A program made the position numbers and the translations under genes. A model generated the notes under the pieces. It was not told the origin of the DNA, made no database searches, and worked only from the letters and a program-made list of their open reading frames with translations. This document shows positions 51,182 through 58,877 of a stretch of DNA of 64,000 nucleotides, piece after piece. Each line of letters opens with the position of its first letter. Within the stretch, counting starts at the first letter, position 1. Where the stretch lies: NCBI GenBank assembly GCA_964583765.1, contig CAZOWW010000002.1, positions 1 through 64,000 on the forward strand. The letters are read 5' to 3'. The DNA comes from CAZOWW01 sp964583765 (GTDB lineage: Bacteria > Actinomycetota > Actinomycetes > Actinomycetales > Kineosporiaceae).

Positions 51182-53476
51182 TCAGCGAGGTGCCGGTCCG
51201 CTCCCCCTCGCGACGGCGCGCGCCGCGGGTTCGAGCCCAGCCTCCGCCTCGGCGTCCACGTCTCCGTCGATCACCGGCTCGGCGTCCACGTGCCCAGACT
51301 CCGCCTCGGTCGCAGACTCGGCTCCGGTCACCGGCTCGGCCTCTGGCACGCCGGGCGACTCCGGGTCAGCAGCGTGCGCCTCGCCGATCCCTGGCTCGGC
51401 CTCCGGTTTCCCAGCTTCCACCGGCTCGGGCCCGGACTTCGCCGCAGTCGCGGCCTCCGGATCGGCGTCCGCCGCAGTGCCTTCCGAACCGGCATCGCCG
51501 TCCACCGCGGGCTCGAGCCCAGTCTCGGCCTCGTCCTCCGCGTCCCCAGCCTGCACAGGCTCGTCCTCCGCGTCCCCGGCCTGCACAGGCTCGTCCTCCG
51601 CGTCCCCGGCCTGCACAGCCTCGGCGTCAACATCTCCGGCAGGTTCCGGATCGGCACGGCCACCCGCGTCCTCGCGGGTCGTGGGCGTGGCCTCCGCTCG
51701 AACGGGAGCGGCGACCGCGGGCGTGACGGGTGGCTCGGGCTTCGCGGCGGGCGGCTCCACCGGCGTGGCAGGCGGCTCGGTCCACGCGGCGGGCGGCTCC
51801 ACCGGCGTGACGGGTGGCTCGGGCTTCGCGGTAGGCAGTTCCACCGGCGCGGGAGCTGCCTCGGCGGCCGCGTCCTCGACGTCGGCGCGCAACACGGGCA
51901 GGAGCCCGGTCGTCTCGGCCGGGGACTCCGTGGGGGCGTCGGGAACAGGGGCGGGGGTGCTCCCCGGACGGGACGTGGCCGCCGGCGCGGGCATCCGGGC
52001 CGCGGCCGCGGCTGCGGCGATCGTGGACCGCCATCCCCGGTTCGCGGCCCCCCGCACGACGAGGAACTGCGGGTGCCGGCGGAACGGCCCCCACGCCTGG
52101 TCGGAGTCCAGGGCCGGCAGGTCCGCGAATCCCACCCCGATCGCCCACCTCAACCGCCGGAGTGCCGCCTCCAGATCCCCGGCCAGGGCCCAGCCCCGCG
52201 CCACCCCGTAGCTGATGCGGATCAGGAGCTCGCGGTCCGGGGGCCGGTTGCGCTGGGACGGGACAGCCGGGCCGAAGTCCTGACGCCGCGACAGGTACCG
52301 CTCCCCGAGCAGGGCGGCCACCCGACCGGCCTCGGCCTGGTCGAGCGGCGGGGCTGCCCCCGCGGCACCGTCCGGGATGTCGTGCCCAGGACCGGCCGGG
52401 GACGACGCGGGCGCGCTGCTGGGGGCCGGTGACCCGCCCGCAGAGGCACCTGCCGGGAGCGGACCCAGGCCCAGGGCCTCCCGTTGCGCCCGCATGATCA
52501 CCGAACTCGGCAGGGTGGCTCCCGCGGGACCGTCGAGCTCGGCGAGCACGGCGTCCCAGTCGTGCAGCAGGAGCTGGGCGAGCACCAGCATCGCCGAGAC
52601 GTTCGGGTCCTCCGGGCGCTGCGCCAGTTCCTGCCGCAGCAGGGCGAACCCCTGCCCGGACTGCCCGGTGACGGCGAGCACGGCACCGTGCACGGCGAGA
52701 TCGACGTCCTGGGTGCGCAGCTCGAGGGCATGGCGGGCGCGCGCCGCGTGGCCGTTCCAGAGCAGCTCGGCGATGTGCTCGACCTCGGTCCCGGGGGCCG
52801 CGCTGTCCTCGACCTTCCTGCCCCGCAACTGCATCACATTGCTGAGGATGATCAGGCACACGAAGCCACTCGTCCAGTACTGCCGCGGATCCCACAGCTG
52901 GATCGCGACCAGCACGACCACCGCGATCACGATCGAGATCACCGCGGCGCGGTGGGCGCGCAGCTCGGGAGTGCCGGGAAGCAGCTCCCGCATGGCCTGG
53001 CCGCCGTCCAGGGGCAGCACCGGCACCAGATTGAGCAGACTCCAGCCGACCGTGGTGAAGAGCCCGTAGTGGTAGACGAGGTTCTGCCAACTGGTGCCCT
53101 CGTACCCCGCGCCGTGCCCCCAGAGGTAGATCGCCAGCCCCAGGCCCAGCCCGATCAGCGGCCCGGCGAGGGAGATCGCCGCCGACCAGGCCCGGTTGAG
53201 CGGGCGGGTGGGCACGAACGAGGTGAGACCACCGATGAAGACGAGGGTGATCTCGGGCGCGGCTCCCGTCGCGCGGGCGACCACGGCGTGCCCGAGTTCG
53301 TGCACGATGATCGCGACAGTGGCGATCCCCACCCAGAAGGCCAGCGTGCGAAGGCTCACCCCCGGCTGGTAGCCCACCAGGACCAGCACGATCACGAACG
53401 ACAGCTCGATCCGGACCGGGAACCCCGCGATCCGGAACCGGGCGATCGGGCGTCCGCCCTGCGCCTGCATGCTCAT
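51182..53476 (-). CDS. Site-2-type M50 metalloprotease with TPR-like and repeat tail
   Basis: 764 aa. The N-terminal ~240 residues are a membrane zinc protease: HELGH at ~58 and the second site PLDGGQAM at ~150, with several helices (VGIATVAIIVHELGHAVVAR). A helical TPR-like region follows (~260-420), then a Pro/Glu-rich tail with two kinds of repeats: PVEPPAA-type and three tandem AGDAEDEPVQ units (30-bp DNA repeat). ATG at 53476 (MSMQAQGG). The substrate is unknown; intramembrane cleavage of a regulator is plausible. Confidence 0.85.
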   Translation of the reverse strand: MSMQAQGGRPIARFRIAGFPVRIELSFVIVLVLVGYQPGVSLRTLAFWVGIATVAIIVHELGHAVVARATGAAPEITLVFIGGLTSFVPTRPLNRAWSAAISLAGPLIGLGLGLAIYLWGHGAGYEGTSWQNLVYHYGLFTTVGWSLLNLVPVLPLDGGQAMRELLPGTPELRAHRAAVISIVIAVVVLVAIQLWDPRQYWTSGFVCLIILSNVMQLRGRKVEDSAAPGTEVEHIAELLWNGHAARARHALELRTQDVDLAVHGAVLAVTGQSGQGFALLRQELAQRPEDPNVSAMLVLAQLLLHDWDAVLAELDGPAGATLPSSVIMRAQREALGLGPLPAGASAGGSPAPSSAPASSPAGPGHDIPDGAAGAAPPLDQAEAGRVAALLGERYLSRRQDFGPAVPSQRNRPPDRELLIRISYGVARGWALAGDLEAALRRLRWAIGVGFADLPALDSDQAWGPFRRHPQFLVVRGAANRGWRSTIAAAAAAARMPAPAATSRPGSTPAPVPDAPTESPAETTGLLPVLRADVEDAAAEAAPAPVELPTAKPEPPVTPVEPPAAWTEPPATPVEPPAAKPEPPVTPAVAAPVRAEATPTTREDAGGRADPEPAGDVDAEAVQAGDAEDEPVQAGDAEDEPVQAGDAEDEAETGLEPAVDGDAGSEGTAADADPEAATAAKSGPEPVEAGKPEAEPGIGEAHAADPESPGVPEAEPVTGAESATEAESGHVDAEPVIDGDVDAEAEAGLEPAARAVARGSGPAPR
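51531..51620. repeat. 30-bp tandem repeat coding AGDAEDEPVQ
   Basis: Three units starting at 51531, 51561 and 51591, each beginning TCGTCCTCCG, within the C-terminal tail of the M50 gene. Confidence 0.85.
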
Positions 53477-53573
53477 ACCCCGATCATCTCGCACTCTCCT
53501 GAATGGCCACCCGCTGCTCCCGGAAGATGCGCACAGCCACCGCCGTCCGGATGCCCGATCCCGGATTACCCGG

Positions 53574-54206
53574 ATGATGGAGGAATGGTGCCCCCACCAT
53601 CGAGCGTCCGTGCGCACGGGTGACGAGCCGAGTCGGGCCCGCAGTCCGTTGCGACTGCGGGCGGTGCTCGCCGCCTTCGGCCTGGTATGTGCCGGCGCGG
53701 GGTCGTTCGCGTTCGCCGACACCGGCCGTCCGCTGCTCGCCGTCCTTTTCGCCGCCGTTCTGGTGCTCGCCGCGGGCGACCTGGCCGTGATCACGCTCCG
53801 GATCCGCCAGGGACCGCACTTCCAGCCCGGCCGGGACATCCCGCCCTACCGGCCGGTCGACCGCGGTCCCGAACCGCCCAGGGACCGACCGGGAACGGCG
53901 CCGGACCGGCCAGGACCACCCGGTGATCGGACGGGCACGCCGACGGGCCGGGCGGAGGGCCCGTCCCCGACCGGCGCCGAGCCGGCCCTCGACCAGCACC
54001 GGCGCATGCGTCGCTACGCGGGACTCATGAGCACCTGCCTCGCCCTGCTGGTGCTCGCTGCGCTCCTGGCTCCCGCCTCCACGACCGGCGCCATGGTGGC
54101 CGTGCTCGGGGCGATGGTGCTGCCGCCGCTCGCCGTCCTGGCCGCGGGAGTGAGTGCCTCGGGCCGGGGACACCGGGACGAGGGGGAACGAGAGCCCGGG
54201 GACTGA
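53574..54206 (+). CDS. Hypothetical membrane protein
   Basis: 210 aa. Two N-terminal membrane helices (LRAVLAAFGLVCAGAGSFAF, LLAVLFAAVLVLAAGDLAVI), a Pro/Arg/Gly-rich cytoplasmic middle, and two C-terminal helices (LMSTCLALLVLAALLA, AMVAVLGAMVLPPLAVLAAG). I do not recognise the family. The start is uncertain: ATG at 53574 or 53577, or GTG at 53610. Divergent from the M50 gene and convergent with the CDF gene. Confidence 0.55.
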   Translation: MMEEWCPHHRASVRTGDEPSRARSPLRLRAVLAAFGLVCAGAGSFAFADTGRPLLAVLFAAVLVLAAGDLAVITLRIRQGPHFQPGRDIPPYRPVDRGPEPPRDRPGTAPDRPGPPGDRTGTPTGRAEGPSPTGAEPALDQHRRMRRYAGLMSTCLALLVLAALLAPASTTGAMVAVLGAMVLPPLAVLAAGVSASGRGHRDEGEREPGD

Positions 54207-54244
54207 ACCTCCGCGGGCCCCGGTCGGGACGACGGGGCGGGAAC

Positions 54245-55363
54245 TCACCAGTCCGTCTCGGCACAGCCCAGGTGGCCCGGCGGCTCGACCTGGACCGTCG
54301 CGTGTACCAAGCCGTGCCGTACCCGCAGCAGGTCCCGGGCCCGGTCGAGGACGGCGTGCGGATCGGCGCCCTCGACCGTCACCAGATGTGCCGTCGCGTC
54401 GTGCATGCCCGAGGTCAACGTCCACAGATGCAGGTGATGCACCTCCTGCACCCCGTCGAGGGCCTCGAGGTCGGCGGCCACCGCGATCGGGTCGACCCCC
54501 GCGGGCACGTGCTGGGCGAGGACGGCGTAGACCTGCCTTCCCAGGAGGAACGCCCGCACCCCGAGGAAGGCGCCCACGCCGAGGGCGGCCACCCGGTCCC
54601 AGGCCGTCCAGCCGGTGAGGGCGACGAGCCCGGCGGCCAGCACCACGCCCAGCCCGCCCACGGCGTCCCCGAGCACCTCCAGGTAGGCGCCCCGCACGGT
54701 CAGGCTGGCCTCGGCCCCCTCCCGCAGGAGCAGGGCGGCGATCCCGTTCACGAGCACGGCGGCCAGCCCCACGGCGACCATCGGCCACACCACCACCGAC
54801 CCGCCGTGCGCGAGTCGCTGCCCGGCCTCCGTCACCACGGTCCCCGAGACGACAATCATGATCAGGACGCTGAGGAGGGCCGCGAAGATCTCCGCGCGGT
54901 AGGAGCCGTAGCTGCGCCGGCCGGTGTGGTCGGGACGACGGGCCAGCCGGGTGGCCAGGGCGCTCACCCCGAGGGAGAGGACATCGGCGCCGAGATGCCC
55001 GGCGTCCGAGAGCACCGCCATCGACCCGGACAGGACGCCGACCCACACCTCGACCACGACCAGCCCGAGGGTCAGCGCCGACGTGGCGGCGATGCGACCG
55101 CCGTACCGGGCGCCGAGATGGCCGTGCGCATGACCCGCGCCGTGCCCGTGACCCGCACCAGGTACCTCGCCCAGGCCAGGCCCGTCGGCCAGGTCGTACC
55201 CGTCAGGCCTGCCGTCTGCACCGGAGGTGCGCCGCGGGTCACCGGTACCGAGAGGGTCGCAGGCGCAGAGGGAGGCACCCGCGCGCCCGAAGGGGACCTC
55301 AGGGCCGCAGGACACCGCCGGACCGGTCTGCCCGTCCGGGTCGGGGCGTGTCGGACGGGCCAT
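54245..55363 (-). CDS. Cation diffusion facilitator (Zn/Co exporter type)
   Basis: 372 aa. Six helices from ~92; metal site in helix 2 DAGHLGAD (HxxxD). The helix-5 site reads YLEVLGDAVGG, where the usual His of HxxxD is Glu, so metal preference may be altered. An N-terminal His cluster (GHGHGAGHAHGH) and a C-terminal cytoplasmic domain (VHHLHLWTLTSGMHDATAHL) are typical. ATG at 55363. It follows the DivIVA gene by 45 bp on the same strand. Confidence 0.9.
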   Translation of the reverse strand: MARPTRPDPDGQTGPAVSCGPEVPFGRAGASLCACDPLGTGDPRRTSGADGRPDGYDLADGPGLGEVPGAGHGHGAGHAHGHLGARYGGRIAATSALTLGLVVVEVWVGVLSGSMAVLSDAGHLGADVLSLGVSALATRLARRPDHTGRRSYGSYRAEIFAALLSVLIMIVVSGTVVTEAGQRLAHGGSVVVWPMVAVGLAAVLVNGIAALLLREGAEASLTVRGAYLEVLGDAVGGLGVVLAAGLVALTGWTAWDRVAALGVGAFLGVRAFLLGRQVYAVLAQHVPAGVDPIAVAADLEALDGVQEVHHLHLWTLTSGMHDATAHLVTVEGADPHAVLDRARDLLRVRHGLVHATVQVEPPGHLGCAETDW

Positions 55364-55408
55364 CGGATCAGTCCCGCGCCGGAGCCCCGGTGCCCGGTCG
55401 CTCCCGGG

Positions 55409-56998
55409 TCACCTCGACTCGGAGACCTCGGGCGGCGGCCAACTGGTGAAGGTCTCGGCGCGGGTGCGCTTCGCCTCGATCCTCGACGGAGCGTCCAGGT
55501 TCACCGTCACGTCCTCGACGCTGGTGACCTCGACCGTCGCCGTGGCGGGACGAGGTGTTTCCTCCTCGACCGGCCCCTCAGACGACTCCACCTCCAGCCC
55601 GGCGAAGAATCGCTCACCGATCGTGGGAATCCCCAGGACCCCGGTCTCGAGCAACCCCGGACGGCGGATCCCGGACTCGTCCTCCGCGGCGGAAGTGGCG
55701 GCGGCCTCGGAGACCGCCGAGGACTCCCGCGGGAACGACGTGCCCATGTTCCGGTCGCCGAAGACCGAACCCGTCGCCTCGACCCCGTCGGCGATGTCGC
55801 CCGCGGTCGCCGCGTGTCCGAGGACCTCACGGTGCAGCGCACCGAAGGCCTCGTCGTACGGGGGCAGGTCGATCGACCCGCTGGACGGGTACGAGGGGAC
55901 CTCACCGGTCGAGTGAGCCGGGATGCCACCCGTCGACGTCGGGTAGGACGGCGTCCCACCACTCGGCGTGGAGTAGGACAACGCCTCCCCCGTCGACGTC
56001 GGGTAGGACGGCGTCCCACCACTCGGGGTCGAGTAGGACAACGCCTCCCCCGTCGACGTCGGATAGGAGGGCGTCCCACCACTCGGCGTGGCGTAGACCG
56101 ACGTCCCGTCCTGGTCCGGGGTCACCCCGGGCACCGAGAAGGCACCTGAATCGGACGTCCCCACCGAACCGCCGTACCGCGGCTGCTCACCGGTGCCCGG
56201 TCCGGTCAGGGGGGGTGCCGTGGTCACGGAGGCAGCAGCCGGCACGGGCGAGGTGCCCGAGGACCCGGACTCCTCCGGGGCGACCATCGGCGGGCGCGCC
56301 GGCTGGCCGGCGAGGGCGATCATCTCGGCCGCATGTGCCGTGAGCTCGACCATCGCCCCGACCGGACCCGAGGCGTCCTCGGTGGCCAGCACGTGGCTGA
56401 GCACATCACGGATCTGCTCCATGCGGTTCAGCACCTCGACGTGCACCACGCCCAGGCCTGCGAGCCGCTTGTCCTGCACCTCGTCGATGGCGCTCGCCCG
56501 GCGCTCGGCGGCACTGAGCAGGTCGTCCGCCCGGCGCTGCACCTCGGCGATGTACTGGTCCGACTGTCGCTTGGCCTGATCGAGGAGCTGGGCAGCCTGG
56601 TTGCGGGCGTCCTCCATGGTCACCGAGGCCCGGTCCTCGCCGTCGCGCAGCAGCTGTTCCCGCTCGTCGCGACCAGCGGCACGCGCCTGGTCGGCCTCCT
56701 CCTGCGCGAGACGCAGGATCTCGCCCATGCGGGCGCTGATCTCCTCGTGAGGCTTGGTCTCCAACTGCTCGATCGCCTGGCTGAGCTGGAATCTCGCCTC
56801 GGCCAGCGCCCGACGGGTGTGCTCGTAGGCCGTCATGACCTTGTCGAGCTGCTCCTGTTGCAGGGCGGCACGAGCACGTGCCGTGGAGACGAACTCGTCG
56901 ACCTGACGGCGGCTGTACCCCACGAGCACCACCGCGAACCCGTCCCGGTCGAACAACTCGTCGCGCTCCCCCTCGGACGAGGTGGTCGCGTCGGCCAT
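55409..56998 (-). CDS. DivIVA-like coiled-coil protein with 20-aa repeats
   Basis: 529 aa. The DivIVA-type N-terminus FDVVLVGYxRxQVDEF is seen as FAVVLVGYSRRQVDEFV (~30-45), then a long coiled coil (~50-230; ALAEARFQLSQAIEQLE, KRQSDQYIAEVQRRADDLL). The C-terminal region is disordered, with three 20-aa repeats of TPSGGTPSYPTSTGEA type. DivIVA proteins organise polar growth and septation in actinobacteria. ATG at 56998 follows GGAGGTG. Several DivIVA paralogues exist per genome, so essential status is unknown. Confidence 0.88.
   Translation of the reverse strand: MADATTSSEGERDELFDRDGFAVVLVGYSRRQVDEFVSTARARAALQQEQLDKVMTAYEHTRRALAEARFQLSQAIEQLETKPHEEISARMGEILRLAQEEADQARAAGRDEREQLLRDGEDRASVTMEDARNQAAQLLDQAKRQSDQYIAEVQRRADDLLSAAERRASAIDEVQDKRLAGLGVVHVEVLNRMEQIRDVLSHVLATEDASGPVGAMVELTAHAAEMIALAGQPARPPMVAPEESGSSGTSPVPAAASVTTAPPLTGPGTGEQPRYGGSVGTSDSGAFSVPGVTPDQDGTSVYATPSGGTPSYPTSTGEALSYSTPSGGTPSYPTSTGEALSYSTPSGGTPSYPTSTGGIPAHSTGEVPSYPSSGSIDLPPYDEAFGALHREVLGHAATAGDIADGVEATGSVFGDRNMGTSFPRESSAVSEAAATSAAEDESGIRRPGLLETGVLGIPTIGERFFAGLEVESSEGPVEEETPRPATATVEVTSVEDVTVNLDAPSRIEAKRTRAETFTSWPPPEVSESR
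55931..56097. repeat. 60-bp tandem repeat in DivIVA-like gene
   Basis: Three units starting at 55931, 55991 and 56051 (CGTCGACGTCGG), encoding a 20-aa Ser/Thr/Pro/Gly repeat. In-frame length change would be easy. Confidence 0.9.
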
Positions 56999-57466
56999 GG
57001 CACCTCCACACCAGATGACGGCAAGAGCAGTCGGTCGCAAGAGTTGTCGTCCTGCGCCCCGGGCGCAAATCCGAGACCATTGTGTCCCGGGTCCTGGCGC
57101 GACTCTGCCGGATCCGCAAACGGGCCTCAGGTACCCCCGTTCGCCCGCCCATACCCGGCCAACCAGTCCCTACCGGGCGAGTGCCTGCCCATTTCCGCCC
57201 GGTTCAAACCTCTCCAGCGCACCCGGACGAAGCCGATCCAGCGACGGATCGTGATGAAAAAGTTACTCTGCGCAATGCTCCGTGACCTGCGTCGCGCAGA
57301 TCACAGCGGTCTTCCGGCGGGCATCGCACCCCTCGCCCCCGCGGGACACCGGTCAGGAACGCGTGATGGACCGGCCGGAGACCGGCCGGTCCATCACTCC
57401 CTACGGCGAGCCCGGGTCACGCCTCACGGCGACACCGCTGCCTCCCACAGCGGCCCGGGCGGCCCC
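56999..57466. other. Intergenic region before DivIVA, after S53 gene
   Basis: No gene seen. It holds the S53 terminator (57362-57396). The stretch next to the divIVA start is the probable promoter area, but I cannot assign hexamers. Confidence 0.5.
57362..57396 (-). terminator. Terminator after S53 peptidase gene
   Basis: A 16-bp perfect stem GTGATGGACCGGCCGG and its complement with a 3-nt loop, about 70 bp after the S53 stop on the minus strand. Confidence 0.88.
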
Positions 57467-58714
57467 TCACAACGAACTCAGGCCGTACGGCGTACCCCAG
57501 CCGGTCGGCGCGTCGTATCCGGCGAGCCCCGTGCAGAGGTAGTCACCCCCGCAGTACCCGTTCGATCCGCCCACGACGTCCTTCAGCCCGCTCCGGTGCA
57601 GGTACAGGTACGAGGCGTCGCCGAGCGCCTGGGGGTTGCCGGCGAGCCCGACCATGCCGGCCACCAGCGGCGCGGCGAGGCTGGTGCCGCCGACGACCAG
57701 CCACTGCGGGTCCATCCCGTAGTCCGCCAGGTAGCTGTCCCAGACCGCGAGTCCGGTGTCCGGATCCGCCAGGGCCGAGATGTCGGAGATCGTCCGCATG
57801 AGGCAGTTCTTGTCGTGCTGCCAACTGGGCTTGTTGATCCAGGCGGAGCAACCGCTGCCGGAACCATCCCAGGCCTTCTGTGCCCATCCGCTCGCGGTCT
57901 TGGTCACGCTGGTGCCGCCGACCGCGATCGCCTTCGTCCAGGAAGCCGGGAAGGACGCGGCGGTGAAACCGTAGTCACCGGAGGAGAAGATCAGCGCGGT
58001 ACCGGGGTGGGTGTAGTACTTCGTCCCCTCGGCGAGCACGCTCTTGTACTCCGAACCGCCCCAGCTGTTCGAGACGATCGTCGCCCCCAGCGCCACGGCC
58101 TTGTTCTCCGCCGCACCGAGGCTCGTGTCGTTCTCGTCGTCGGCCTCCACGAGCAGGATCTTGCACTTGGGGCAGGCCGCGGACACCGCCTGAAGGTCCA
58201 GGTCGATCTCCACTCCCCAGCCCGCGTCACCGGCCGGGTAGCTGGTGGCGCCCCGCTGGTTCACCTTGCGGAAGCACTTGTTGGCGGTGGTGCAGGCCGA
58301 CATTCCCCAGGTCTTGCGGAAGGTCGCCAGGTCCGCCTCGGCCCGCGGGTTGTCATAGGCGTCGACGACGGCCACGGTCATCCCGGCACCGCGGGAGGTG
58401 TCGAGCCCGTAGATGCTCTTGATGTCCGCCGGCCCGTACCCGGTCTGCGGGTAGCTGAGCCCGGCGGGCGACACCCGTCCCTCGGGCGTGGACGCCAGGG
58501 CACGCGACCTCGGGGACCCGGCGGCCACCGCGGCCTGCGCCGAACGGAACCGGGTCAGACAGGCGACCTTGCCCACGGCCGGCTTCGCACAGGCGGCCCG
58601 GGGGGCGGGCTTCGAGGCCGCACCCGCCTGGGTCACCCCGGCCCCGGCCGTCAGCACCACGGTCACCGCCACCAGCGCGGCGACCCCGGCCCGACGTCGA
58701 ACAGAACTGTTCAC
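57467..58714 (-). CDS. Secreted sedolisin (S53) serine-carboxyl peptidase 1
   Basis: 415 aa. Signal peptide (VRRRAGVAALVAVTVVLTAG, cut near AGA), a short pro-region, and the catalytic domain. Catalytic Glu and Asp are in GVEIDLDLQAVSAACP, and the nucleophile Ser is in GGTSLAAPL; SSGDYGF fits the oxyanion Asp. S53 enzymes work at acidic pH. GTG at 58714 follows GGGGGAGAG. The long pro-domain of classical sedolisins is absent. Three phased palindromes lie upstream. It is the last of a three-gene secreted cluster, though each gene seems to have its own signals. Confidence 0.93.
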   Translation of the reverse strand: MNSSVRRRAGVAALVAVTVVLTAGAGVTQAGAASKPAPRAACAKPAVGKVACLTRFRSAQAAVAAGSPRSRALASTPEGRVSPAGLSYPQTGYGPADIKSIYGLDTSRGAGMTVAVVDAYDNPRAEADLATFRKTWGMSACTTANKCFRKVNQRGATSYPAGDAGWGVEIDLDLQAVSAACPKCKILLVEADDENDTSLGAAENKAVALGATIVSNSWGGSEYKSVLAEGTKYYTHPGTALIFSSGDYGFTAASFPASWTKAIAVGGTSVTKTASGWAQKAWDGSGSGCSAWINKPSWQHDKNCLMRTISDISALADPDTGLAVWDSYLADYGMDPQWLVVGGTSLAAPLVAGMVGLAGNPQALGDASYLYLHRSGLKDVVGGSNGYCGGDYLCTGLAGYDAPTGWGTPYGLSSL

Positions 58715-58734
58715 AACACTCTCCCCCTGCTCGC

Positions 58735-58813
58735 GCACGTGTGGGCCACGTGCTTCCAGTTCCCGCACGTGTGGGCCACGTGCCTCCTGCTCCGGCACGT
58801 GTGGGCCACGTGC
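58735..58813. promoter_or_regulatory. Three 30-bp-spaced copies of a 19-bp palindrome
   Basis: GCACGTGTGGGCCACGTGC at 58735, 58765 and 58795, each with inverted arms GCACGTG/CACGTGC around TGGGC. The 30-bp period equals nearly three helix turns, so bound proteins would lie on one face. The array is 21 to 100 bp upstream of the S53 start and could be an operator or RNA stem-loop series. Confidence 0.75.
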
Positions 58814-58877
58814 CGGTTCCAACCTGTCCCTGAACGAACCACTCGCGAGGACGTTCCCTCGGCCCGGTGCGCGAGGT

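Noticed and set aside
58735..58813. A small CRISPR array
   Set aside because: Units are palindromic with 11-bp spacers and no cas genes are near. It is better seen as an operator or hairpin array.
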